Under the pieces are notes generated by a model, which saw only the letters and a list, made by a program, of their open reading frames with translations, ran no database searches and was not told the DNA's origin. A DNA stretch of 64,000 bases, from the NCBI GenBank assembly GCA_015179045.1, contig WHUZ01000115.1, forward strand, positions 1-64,000, written 5' to 3'. The position numbers were made by a program, and so were the translations under genes. Positions 35,846 to 46,569 of this stretch are shown here, in pieces. Origin of the DNA: Kalaharituber pfeilii. Taxonomy: Eukaryota > Ascomycota > Pezizomycetes > Pezizales > Pezizaceae. Within the stretch, counting starts at the first letter, position 1, and each line of letters starts with the position of its first letter.

Positions 35846-36388
35846 TAGCGTTCGCATCGGTGTGAGCTGAGTCGGTGTAAGCCTTTAACAAAATTCCTCC
35901 GACCCTACTCTAAACTCACTCAGGAACCGAGTAGTAGTTGTACATTATCACTCGACTCAGTCATGCTGCACATACAACTCATACCGGCTCACTCGGCAGC
36001 CGAGTAGTAGTTGTACATTATCACACTGACTCAGTCACGCCGCACATACAACTCATACCAGCTCACTCGGCAGCCGAGTAGTAGTTGTACATCATCACAC
36101 CGACTCAGTCACGCCGTACATACAACTCATACTGACTCACTCGGCAGCCGAGTCAGGTACATTTTAGGGCGTGACAAACCGACACGCCGTACATACAACT
36201 CATACCAGCTCACTCGGCAGCCGAGTCGGGTACGTTTTACGGCGTGACTTTTTTTTTTTTTTTTTTTTATTTCACGTGACCCCGCTTGTAGCTGTTCGCC
36301 ATGGCAGGGCTTACGGCGTGACAAACCGACCCGAAAACCGACTCACTCAGAAAAACCGACTCACAACTCACACCGAGTGCGAACGCTA
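35846..36388. mobile_element. hAT-type MITE with internal 74-bp tandem repeats, 543 bp
   Basis: The ends are TAGCGTTCGCATCGGTGTGA on the left and TAGCGTTCGCACTCGGTGTG on the complement of the right end, with 8-bp duplication ATTGTTTC (35838-35845, 36389-36396). The interior (about 35917-36333) has five copies of a roughly 74-bp unit (CACTCGGCAGCCGAGT... GTACATACAACTCATACC). It is inserted inside the GGCC-rich element. Confidence 0.88.
36249..36310 (-). mobile_element. LINE family-2 micro-tail, 62 bp
   Basis: Poly(T) then the complement of the family-2 end (sense CCCTGCCATGGCGAACAGCT, ACAAGCGGGGTCACGTGAAA). Flanked by TTACGGCGTGAC at 36237-36248 and 36311-36322. It sits in the last 74-bp repeat of the MITE. 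Confidence 0.92.
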
Positions 36389-37177
36389 ATTGTTTCAGGC
36401 CGCCTGGGCCGGTCCAGGCGGCCCTCACGGCCTGGCCTGAACAATCAGGGCAGGCCAGGCCCAGAATTTCACAGTCCAGGCCAGTCCAGGCCTCCGGTTG
36501 GCCTGGCCTGGCCTGGCCTATTGGATTCATTGCCTGCAATACCTGTCAAATTCAGATTATTCTTCCTCATCTCACGCCATCGAGTGTGCCCTACCATACC
36601 TGTCAAATTCAGCTCATTCTACCTGAGCTCATTCTCCCACATCTTATGCCAGTGGGTCGGATCTGCCATACCTGTCAAAATGAGCTCATTCCACCTCATC
36701 TCACGCTGGCACGTCAGGCTGCCACATCTATCAAATTCAGCTTATTCTGTATCATCTCGTACCATCAGGTCAGGCCTATAATTCATGTAAAATTCAACTC
36801 ATTCTGACTCATCTCATGTCGTCGAATAGGGCCTGCCAAACCTGCCAAGTTCAGCTCATTCTGCCTGCCCTTGTGCCGTCGCATAGAGCCTACTAAACCT
36901 GTCAAATTTAGCTCATTCTGCAGGATCTCCTGCTGTCAGGTCGTGCCTGCCATACTGTCAAAGTCAGCTCATTGTGCGTGATCTCGCGCCGTCAGGTCAG
37001 GCCGGCTATACATGTCAAATTCAGCTCATTCTGTATCACCCCGTGCCGTCGGATCGGGCCAGCCATATGTGTCAAATTCACCTCACCTCTCGCCGTCGGG
37101 CCGTACCTCCTCTTCCTGTCAAATTCAGCTCATTGCACCTCATCTCGTGCCCTTGGGTCGGAACTGCCACTACGTAT

Positions 37178-37438
37178 CACGTGCCGAAATGGCTGCCGAA
37201 GAAATGGCTGCCGAAATAGATGCTGAAATGGCTGGTGAAAGGGGTACTGAAATGGCTACCGAAATGGATGCCGAAATGGCTACTGAAATGGATGTTGAAA
37301 TGGCTGCCGAAATGGCTGATGAAATGGCGCCTGCCATGGCCGCTGAAATGGCTACTTCAATGGCTACTGAAATGGCTGCTGAAACTGCTGCTGACATAGC
37401 TACTGAAATGGCCGCTGAAATGGCTACTGAAATGGCTA
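37178..37438 (+). repeat. 12-bp tandem array, block 3
   Basis: About 20 units of the same 12-bp repeat, with the same downstream junction to the 57-bp satellite as block 2, so the pair [12-bp array + satellite] has itself been duplicated. Confidence 0.85.
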
Positions 37439-38400
37439 GGGCCGGTCATGCCTGTCAAATTCAACTCATTCTACCTCATCTTGCACCATCGGGTCGGGCC
37501 AGCTATAGTGTCAAATTCAGCTCATGCCGTCAAGCCGGGCATGCAATGCGTGTGAAATTGAGTTCATTCTACCTCACCTCACGCCGTCGATACCTGTTAA
37601 ATTGAGCTCATTTTACCTCATGTCATGCTGTCCGGCCGGACCTGCCATACCTGTCTAATTCAGCTCATTCTACCGCATCTTGCACCGTCAGCTCCGGTGG
37701 GCCATATGTGTCAAATTCAGCTCATTCTACCGCATCTTGCACCGTTGGGACGGGCCGGATATGTGTGTCAAATTCAGCTCATTCTGCATCATCTCGTGCC
37801 GACAGTCCGGGCCTGCAATTCGTGTGAAATTCAGCTCGTTCTGGCTCACCTCACGCCGTTGAATAGGGCCTGCAATTCGTGTGAAATTCAGCTCATTCAG
37901 GCTCAGCTCACGTCGTCGAATAGGGCCTGCAAAACCTGTCAAGTTCAGCTCATTATCTCATCTCACGTCGTCGAATAGGGCCTGCCAAACCTGTCAAGTG
38001 CAGCTCATTCTGCCGCATCTCGTGCCGGCAGGTTGGGCCCGCCATACCTGTCAAATTCAGCTCATTGTGCCTGATCTCGCGCTGTCAGGTCAGGCCGGCT
38101 ATACGTGCTAAATTCAGCTCATTCTGCCTCAAGGCCGGCCACACCTGTCAACTTCCTCACGCCGTCGGGTTGGGCCTTCCATGCCTGTCAAATTCAGCTC
38201 ACTCTACCTCATCTCATGGCGGTAGGTGGGGCCTGCTATACCTGTAAAATTGGGCTCATTCTTCCTCATCTGAGCCCGTGGGGCCGGACCTGCCATATCT
38301 ATGAAATTCAACTCATTCTGCTACATCTCATGCCGTCGGGCTGGACCTGTCATATCCATCAAATTCAATGCTGGCGAGAGAGACCTGTTATACTTCTTAA

Positions 38401-38778
38401 CTTAAGCTCAGGTTGCAGGACTACTTGGCACTTCAGCCCTTTAGCTTAGGTGCAAGTCATGTCAAATGCGACTGGGTTCAATCCGGCGCGAGGCGTAACC
38501 AGTAGTACTTACGACGAGTGGCCGCGATTCCTGTTTGATATTTCTACCTTAGTTCATATCAGGTTGTGGTTGCTGATAGGTTTTGCGTTGCGTTGGTTGT
38601 GTCGCAAATTTCATGTTGATTATTAACTTCCGGCACCATACTGCAAAGCTTCCAGAATTTACTTATCTTACGTTGCAATGCAAGAAATCACCTGTGACAA
38701 CACAAAACCCCTATCCGAGGCCAACATCTGCGGAAAGGGCGACAAATAACAACAATGCACCCACAACCTCCATCCAAA
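38401..38778. other. No gene seen
   Basis: A short unique stretch between the satellite and the ankyrin scrap. 38430-38500 has tRNA-like box words but no cloverleaf. Confidence 0.4.
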
Positions 38779-39157
38779 CTAGCAAAGCGCCAGGGCAGTT
38801 CCATGGTCGCCACCTACAATATTGGTGTCTGCTCGGTGATCTAACAGAAGTGAGACTATTTCTTTGTTCCCGTAAAATGCAGCTACACCTAGGGCAGTTC
38901 CATAGCTGCCACACACAATGTTGGTGTCTGCTCCGTGATCTAGCAGAAGTGAGACTATTTCTTTGTTCCTGTTAAATGCAGCTGCACCCAGGGCAGTTCC
39001 AGAGTCGTCGCCTACAATATTGGTGTCTGCTCGGTGATCTAGCAGAAGTGAGACTATTTCTTTGTTCCCGTAAAATGCAGCTACACCCAGGGCAGTTCCA
39101 TAGCTACCACACACAATGTTGGCATCTGCTCCGTGATCTAGCAGAAGTGAGACTATC
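38779..39157 (-). pseudogene. NLR ankyrin fragment, copy D
   Basis: The minus-strand frame carries about four 33-residue ankyrin repeats of the module type (GTALGVAAFYGNKEIVSLLL, DHGADANIVCGSY). NACHT and N-terminal exons are absent. At its upstream edge (39157) the repeat stops mid-unit against a LINE fragment. It is a relic of a fourth NLR or of a repeat block copied from one. Confidence 0.8.
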
Positions 39158-39717
39158 GTTATCGGGACCCCTACCACTGGCCGTCCTACCAACCCTCACA
39201 GCAGACGCCGAGAAGGAGGAATGGCTACGATTAATCGACGATAGGAGCAAAGGCGGGAGCGGGCATGAAATCACAAACCGACAAGACAGCAATGTACCTG
39301 GGAATCAAAGCCACAGTCAACGACGCGGAGCTGCTGGTGATCGCCGAGGCTCTTAAGTCGGTCGAGTCGGAGGTCATGATAGTAACGGACTCCAAGGTAG
39401 CCATACAGAAAATGCAGAAGATAGCTCAGGGCCTCCCGACCCACGACAGCGCAACAAACGCACTCAGACAAGCATGGGAAGAGAGACTTTCGCGAGGGGA
39501 CAAGGACGTAGCTGTCTTATAGGTGAAGGGACACAGAGGGATACCCGGCAATGTCGAAGCGGACAAACTGGCCAAGATTGGCACTCAACTGCAATACCAG
39601 GACGAATTGATTACGGAGGCTGGACTACGACAGGCGGCAAAGATCACCAGGGCGGAGGAAAGGAACCGATTACATCTGAGCTACAGGCCATTGGAGAGGC
39701 TGGGCCATCACGTGAAG
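39157..39717 (+). pseudogene. Tad-like LINE fragment (RNase H), plus strand
   Basis: Contains the RNase H motifs NDAELLVIAEAL, VMIVTDSKVAI and, after an in-frame TAG at about 39521, VKGHRGIPGNVEADKLAKI. It is related to the 21-23 kb copies but distinct. Both ends are missing (no knuckle, no A-tail), so it is a scrap rather than a simple insertion. Confidence 0.8.
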
Positions 39718-39902
39718 ACAAAGTATGAAAATCGCCAGACCTTTGGTTCAAGCATAAGCACTGCTACCAATAGCGGTATTCAGATTAGACTATCTCCATA
39801 CAAAATGAGATCCAGTGGACAAACCAGTTTATCTGGGCTCTGATCTGAGTACCCTCTTGAATACCCTCTCGTGAAAATCGAACTGGATTCTGAAATGGAA
39901 AC

Positions 39903-39907
<5 letters not shown>

Positions 39908-39936
<29 letters not shown>

Positions 39937-39972
39937 CCATTAATCGCATGCCGCCCAATGGGCTACGGCGAT
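39908..39972 (-). mobile_element. LINE family-1 micro-tail, 65 bp
   Basis: About 30 T followed by 36 nt of the family-1 terminus including the full GCCC/GGGC hairpin. Flanked by ATGGAAACTGATT at 39895-39907 and 39973-39985. Confidence 0.93.
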
Positions 39973-39985
39973 ATGGAAACTGATT

Positions 39986-41042
39986 GTGGCTCTGAAAGAT
40001 CCACACAGATTTATGCATGCTGAGTCCTGAATACTGCTGTATCGGGGCCTGCAATACACATCATATATACAATGCAGCATGCAAAAATCCAACTGGGGAT
40101 TTATCTCATGAAAAAAAAAAAAAAAAAGATACAATATTGTATGGACTTGGCTGGATTCCCCGGACTTAATAAACGAGAGATATATATCTAAAGGCTTTAT
40201 AATTGAACAAATAATAACTGCAGTTAGCAAATGAGGACACCCCCGAGCATAGAAAACTCAGATCGATCGCAGACTAGCCAGCTTTATACATCTCATCGTC
40301 AAGGTCACATAGATAACATAAACCGTAAGAATAAGTCCAAACTACAAAAGTCTACATGGTATAGAAGAGGACATCGGATCAGACACTAGATGCTGACCAA
40401 GATCTACCATACCCTGAAACCACTAGACTGCTGTCTTAGCGGGAGCCGGAAAAATGTGCAATGATCTTAGGCCAGGCTGGATAGCGTCGTGGGTCAAGCA
40501 AGGTTTAGTAGAAATGAGGGTAAGGCTCGGAAAACTGCCGACGTGGCGGATATATATGTAGATGTATGACTTGTTGATTTTATGCGCATCATCATCTTTT
40601 CTACATACCATTTCATCAGTTTTACATACATCTTTGTATCCATCTCAACCTGTCACCGTCATCTATCAATAAGAAGTGAATAGATACTACGATCCTACTC
40701 TCTTGCCCTCCTCATTCAATATTTCCTCGAGACCTCCCAGTAGAGGATCCTACAGCATGAACAGGCAACAACTCCGTTCATAAGCACCGCCTCAGTTTTT
40801 ACATATTATGTGACCAAGACATACACATACACACTCTCGCAAAAAAAAAAAACGAAAAAAGAAACAAGAATAGCTACGAGAAGACACTTGTAGTGCCATC
40901 ATCGGTACCGAACTTCGACAATATATCACAGAGAAGGGCCAAGATGGATTTAGAAAAGCATATCAATTTCAAAAACGCATTACTAGCTAAAACTTGTCAA
41001 GAACGACTCCTTCACAGGGCATATAATTGAAACCTACGCAAC
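39986..41042. other. Downstream flank of NLR-B; no gene seen
   Basis: Unique DNA with an A run at 40111-40127. From about 40920 it is related to the flank of copy C (CATATCAATTTCAAAA..., CCTTCACA..GCATA..), marking the module edge. Confidence 0.45.
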
Positions 41043-44000
41043 TTATTCCAACGTATTAATGGAACCAGTGCCCACATTTGTGGCAAAATTGACTCTCTTT
41101 GACTCCAAAAGTTGCACGATATCTTCGCGTCCTCTCTGGGCTGCCAAATCTAGAGGCGAGGGGTGGCCGTCAGGGAGGGTAGGAAATGGATCAGCCCCTC
41201 GATCTAGCAGAAGTGAGACTATTTCTTTGTTCCCATTAAATGCAGCTGCACCCAGGGCAGTTCCAAACTTGCCACCCACAACATTGACATCCGCTCCGTG
41301 ATCTAGCAGAAGTGAGACTATCTCTTTCCTACATCCATATGCAGCTGCACCCAGGGCGGTTCCATACTTGCCGCCCACAACGTTGACATCCGCTCCTCGA
41401 TCTAGTAGAAGTGCGACAATTTCTTGTGTATCCATGTTCCTCCTCAATTCTCTAAAAACATTCCCCAATGCAGCTATACTACTCAGGGCAGGTGCACTCA
41501 GGTCAGCTGCACCCAGGGCAGCTGCACCCAGGGCAGTTCCATACGTGCCACCCACAATGTTCATATCTGCCCCTCGATCTAGCAGAAGTGAGACTATTTC
41601 TTTCTCACCTCCATATGCAGCTGCACCCAGGGCAGTTCCATACGTGCCACCCACAATGTTCACATCTGCTCCTCGATCTAGCAGAAGTGCGACTATTTCT
41701 TTCTCACCACCATGTGCAGCTGCACCCAGGGCAGTTCCATACTCGCCACCCACAACATTGGCGTCTGCTCCTCGATCTAGCAGAAGTGAGACTATTTCTT
41801 TCCTTCCCGAATACGCAGCTGCACCCAGGGCAGTTCCATAGCGGCCACCCACAACATTGGCATCTGCTCCTCGATCTAGCAGAAATGAGACTATTTCTTT
41901 GTTCCCATTAGATGCAGCTGCACCCAGGGCAGTTCCATAATCCCCACCTACAATGTTGGTGTCTGCTCCATAATCTAGCAGAAGTGAGACCATTTCTTTC
42001 CTTCCCGAATACGCAGCTGTACCCAGGGCAGTTCCGTAATTGCCACCCACAACATTGGCATCTGCTCCGTGATCTAGCAGAAATGAGACTATTTGTTGAT
42101 ATCCCTCATATGCAGCTACACCCAGGGCAGTTCGATGCTCACCCCCCACAACATTGACATCAGCTCCCCTGCAAAGCATTTGTCTCACTGTCCATAGGTC
42201 GCCACTCTTAGCAGCTACATATAACAAAGATTCACCAGAATTGTTCCATAGGCACATGTCGAATTCTTTAGCAACCCACAGGTAGCTAGCCAACTCTCCT
42301 ATATGACCTATTGCTACGGTAAAAATGGGTTCTAACGGGGTTGATTGTATTGAACCCTTGATTCTCTTCAACTTAGAATCCAAGCCCCACCTATCATACT
42401 TATTCAGCCATGTCGACCACTTCACATAAGCCTTACTCGGGTGGTTAAAAGAACCCAAGAAACTCTCCAGCAATGCGAGTTTTGGTTGGTACAGTGAGAT
42501 GGTGGCAGTGTTGCTAGTTAATGATGTAACTAAGGATTGATACAACTGGCAATGTTCCAACCAGTTCCGGCAAGAGTAATTATATAGAGGGTGCCTATCT
42601 GCGTGCAGGCTCTGAAGCATCCACAAACAAGCTTCAGCAACAAGAAGCTGCGCATCCAGAATACCCCAACCTGAATTCTTGGTTTCTAGATATTCTCGCA
42701 CTGACAAGTGTGCAAAACGCACAACATCTAGAGAATTGTCTAAAATAAGTAATCCTTTACAGAACCCAAGTAAATGGTCAAGTTCAACTTCTGTGGCCTC
42801 CGTGTCATCTTCAGACTGATTTAGTGGAAATGTTGAGTCAACCTCTGCAGCTGCGCATAGTTCGCTGGGGCGCAATGGTCTGCAGGAAACAAGCATCCAC
42901 CTGAGGGCTCGCTCTGCAAGGATAGGTTCACTTTCATGTTGGAGTCTTATTGAAGTCATGATTTCGTCATACACCTCTGTCAAATCTTTGGGTAGCTTTC
43001 CCAGGCGTTTATGAACATCCCGCTCAAGATTTAGAGCACAGAGCTCCCGTAGTTGATAATCAACCCAGAGAAACCTAAAATATTCGTAAGTACCTCTGAT
43101 TAATATTACCAGTAAATAAGTCCTCACTCTCAAAGCTGAAGACCTTGGATAAAGAATATTGAATGTAGGATAGATAGGTACTTACATTCCATTAGCGCCA
43201 CTCAGAAGCACTTCCTTAATTTTTGCTCTAAGGTTTGACGATACCCTTCCCCGCAGCAGCCTCTTGTCCTCAATTCTAGCCTCCAACTCTTTTTCAACAT
43301 AATTTTTAATATCTTCAGCATTATCTCTTGCCTCAATAGTTACATGAGGAACATTCTGCATACGGGTTTCAATATCCAGACTATGGCGGCTGGATACCAG
43401 CACCTTGACAGAAACTGTGGATTTCTTCATGATGGTGAAGAATGCGTTAAGAATCGAAACTATGGAGTCTTTGGGACATTCATCGAGAGCATCTAAGACA
43501 ATGACTGGGTCTTGGTAACAGTCAACCAATTGGATAAATAGGCTGATGGTTGCATCAAGTGGCAGATGCTTCCTAGCGGCAGGGTCTTTCTGTTCTTTGC
43601 TGTAGACTTCCTGTGCAATTGCACATATCTTCTCGGTGTCTGGACATGCAAGCTGTTTGACTAGGGAAAGTAAAATTTGATGGGTATCACGACGAATATC
43701 CTCATCACGCTTGCAATAGAAGAATGATACTTTGTCCACCATCAAGTACAAATGATCAATACTTGCGGAGCTTGATCAACCAAAGCTTTGTTAGCTATTT
43801 GATACAGGAAGCTTCGACGGGGTTTTGATCCTTACACTAGCTTTGTCTTTCCGGCACCAGCTGAGGAAGGAAGAAAGTTAGTACCTTTCTATGATGTGGA
43901 TGGTCGCAGAATCAACTCACGAATCCCATGTAGCCATAACATTTGTGACTGCTTTGATTCCAGCCAGCTTCGAAATTCTTGCCTTCCAAAAAACCATTGT

Positions 44001-45510
44001 CCAGTACCCTCTACTCGGCCCTTTTGTGCCAGGTCAGGGTGACTTCGATATGGGACCTCAGAAAACCATTTGAGGATTGTGATCTTCTTAGTTTCTAAGG
44101 CCCGTGAATGATTAATTTGACCTATCAAGAGAGTTCCCATTGGGCCTGTAAAATACCTTCAATTTGTTTATATATGTACGTAACAGCTGTATTCATTTGG
44201 GCTATCATAGGCTCAAAGCTTTGGAGAAGCATCTTGAGGCCGTTGAACACTTCTAGATAAAGCTAAAGTTAGAGTTACTATTCCAGACTTACTGGAGCAA
44301 GTTCATACCTGTAGTAGAGTGTCTTGACCCCTTTTGACCTGTGTTTCACGGTGTTTTGAAGTGTTAATTAGCTGCAAACTGTTTCAAGAGTGTCACTGAG
44401 GCAAGCTTACAGCAACTTTCCACTACACTAGCTGCTATGTTCGCTGCAGACTCTGGTCCATCTAGTTTGTTGAGCTCTTCCAGAATAGCACCTGGGCGTA
44501 CTACACTGTTCAGAATATGTTTTGCTGATGCACATAGCAGTTCATTAAAATTAGCAATCACAATACGAACTGACGAAAACGTAACTACATACCCGTATTA
44601 CTTGTGAAGAGTTCTATAAGAACACCCAATAGGTTCAGAATTATTGCATATAATTTTACGAGAGCTTCTCGAAGGTCGTCCGTAGCTCTCCTCAATTCCA
44701 TAGGTACCGCCTCAGATTTTAGATACAAGTACTGCTCATATATGGTACCTCGGCTAATGAGTATAGTGATGCGTTCCATTCCGAGCACTGCTGCTTCCAT
44801 AGACTCTTGCTTATCAACAATAATCTGGGGGACCAAAAGGTGTTAGTTAATCATGTAATGGCCTGCCGGAACGAGCAATACGTAATAGATGGTATTCACG
44901 ACAATAAAAATTGCTGGGGGATAGGGGTATCTGGACGTTTACTTACTTGCAAGATAAATCTAACCCCTGCCCAAGGCAGAGCTGCATGCACCGGGTCATA
45001 TTGTACAACTATATCCCCAATACTCTTGAACTTATTAATCCAGTGGACCATTGCTTGTGCCTTTTGTCCCACATCGATTTGCATATCCCCAAACTTGATT
45101 TTCCGATCTTTTGCTTCCACTTTCTCTTTTGCCTGGTTTGCAAAACTCAGAATTTCATCCAAGAATCCAGCTTGACTGGATTCTGCACTGATGATTATTC
45201 CACAATCTGCCAAGGTCTTTTTGGATTTCTCCGGAAGCCTTTCATGTGCTTCCACCCACAAGTTAATTTTATCGTGCTGTTGCGAAGGGGGGTTGCAATG
45301 CTGTGTGCCTTGTTCCTCTTCACCTGCTTCCTTATGGAGGCTCTGAGATGGCTGCGGATCATGGGCGGGGGAGCCTGGGGTCCCAGGACTGCGGCTCGGG
45401 GAGCGGCTTCGGCTATCTCGCTTGAATGGCCTTAGGAACCTATCCAAGGTTCTCGATTGTTCGGGGATGGATGATGGCCGTCCACTACTTTCTTTCTTCT
45501 TCCGGAACAT
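41043..45510 (-). CDS. Intact NACHT-ankyrin NLR, copy B (nine exons, 1283 residues)
   Basis: My model: exons 45510-44947, 44824-44593, 44524-44411, 44338-44309, 44252-44157, 44094-43921, 43860-43836, 43770-43186, 43074-41043; all introns GT-AG, the sum an exact multiple of three. Domains: low-complexity R/S/P leader (1-80); fungal NACHT N-terminal domain (about 83-360; ALPWAGVRFILQ at its centre); NACHT with LWLHGIPGAGKTKL (P-loop about 405-411, split over exons 6-7), LDALDEC (about 504-510) and a sensor-like VLVSSRH; the linker GMFLWVDYQLREL (from 607); and about nine 33-residue ankyrin repeats (about 895-1265). One ankyrin spacer is about 27 residues longer than the others. STAND proteins oligomerise on ligand sensing, and in fungi some trigger incompatibility or defence death; that role is inferred. 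It is head-to-head with the plus-strand region from 46570. Confidence 0.9.
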
Positions 45511-46569
45511 GGCTTTTGACTGCGATGTTGTGGTATAGTGTACTTTATATGGGATCTTTCTGCGGAATGTCAGGTGTAAAACTAGTTGTCTGTCGGATCG
45601 CGACCTATGCGGAGGTGATCATGAGTTGGTGATGGCTCAGCCTCAGAAATGCCGCCAAGTCTGGCGATATGCAGGCAACCGTACTCACATGCACATGCGC
45701 ACCGTAGGTGCTTACAGTATTGTACTCTAGCACTTCGGTTCGAAGCTGCTACGGAAATGAGCAGCTTTTATAGGTTTAAGACTACCGGTACCGGTAACGG
45801 ATCAGTAAACCTGAAGTTGAGCGCCGGTGAGTTACCCTGCCATGGCCAAGTGCTACAAGCGGGGTTATGTGATTAAAAAAAAAAAAAAAAAAAAAAAGAG
45901 CGCCGGTGAGTTGCAACAGACAATAAGCTATATACAACGGAGAGGGTAACGCCAAGAGATTCCTTCCCCTCACAGCAAAAATATCCATTTCCTCCACAAT
46001 CAAATTCTGGAACTTCCTGTTCACGAGTTTCTATTGATTATTTCAAATCTTCATTAGTTGTCAATATGAAATCCTATACGTAACGATCTGTCTCTTTTCA
46101 AATCAAACCTCGTGGTGTTGAATGAATATCTAGAGTTACCACGAATTCGAGTTTAATGGGATGTGAGAACGGAGATGCAATGAATGTACTTCCTAGGGGC
46201 GACCGTTGGTGCACATCCGGTCTTGCCCGAAGGAGCTGAGATTCGGGAGAAAAGAACCACGTGCACTGGCTTTATACAACGTCCATGCTTCATCTATTTA
46301 GCAATATTCATTTCGTTTGAAGAACAGTTTGGTAAACGCGTTTAGCTTGCACCCCCAACACACATACGTTGAACTTGAGATTTATCTTTCAATTATTCAT
46401 TTATTTATTACAATACCATTTTTCGGTATGAAGGATCTGACGTAAAAACCCAGTTTCGAACCGGACTACCGCTTAGTAAAAACCTCCTTCTCTTATCTTC
46501 TCCCTTGAGCCGTCCATCACGGGCACAAACACCATACACATAAGCAACCCATAGCTCAACATCAAAACA
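45511..46569. promoter_or_regulatory. Divergent intergenic region, module B
   Basis: 1.06 kb between the two divergent starts, shorter than in A and C. It contains a family-2 tail at 45834 and, before the plus-strand ATG, a CT-rich tract (46485-46510) and ACCATACACATAAGC conserved with A and C. Confidence 0.4.
45834..45897 (+). mobile_element. LINE family-2 micro-tail, 64 bp
   Basis: CCCTGCCATGGCCAAGTGCT, ACAAGCGGGGTTATGTGATT, then 23 A; flanked by GAGCGCCGGTGAGTT at 45819-45833 and 45898-45912. Inserted in the shared promoter region of module B only. Confidence 0.93.

Larger units (their letters stand above)
35471..36532. mobile_element. hAT-type nonautonomous element with GGCC-rich interior, 1062 bp
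   Basis: Perfect 18-bp inverted repeats CAATGAATCCAATAGGCC and an 8-bp duplication CCTGCAAT (35463-35470, 36533-36540) that falls within a satellite unit. The interior is made of GGCC-type words (AGGCCGGCCCAGGCC, GGACCGGCCTG) that are almost self-complementary. It hosts the next element. Confidence 0.88.
35263..38400 (+). repeat. 57-bp satellite array in three blocks
   Basis: Units of about 57 bp built on TGTCAAATTCAGCTCATTCT then ACCTCATCTCGTGCCGTCGG and GGGCCTGCCATACC. Blocks: 35263-35470, 36541-37160 and 37439-38400; roughly 30 units with 70-90% resemblance by eye. The period is a multiple of three, and in one frame many units read CQIQLILPHLAPSGRA, but stops and indels are frequent, so I do not call it a gene. 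A hAT-like element splits blocks 1 and 2; a 12-bp array separates blocks 2 and 3. Confidence 0.8.

Noticed and set aside
37012..37605. 198-codon plus-strand frame with EMAA/EMAT repeats as a gene
   Set aside because: It is simply the 12-bp and 57-bp arrays read in an open frame; no start context, introns or domain.
35263..38400. Regular 57-bp units that resemble a CRISPR array
   Set aside because: Whole units are similar, with no unique spacers, and the genome is clearly eukaryotic.
38430..38500. tRNA-like A-box and GGTTCAATCC B-box words
   Set aside because: Spacing between the boxes is too short and no acceptor, D or anticodon stems pair.
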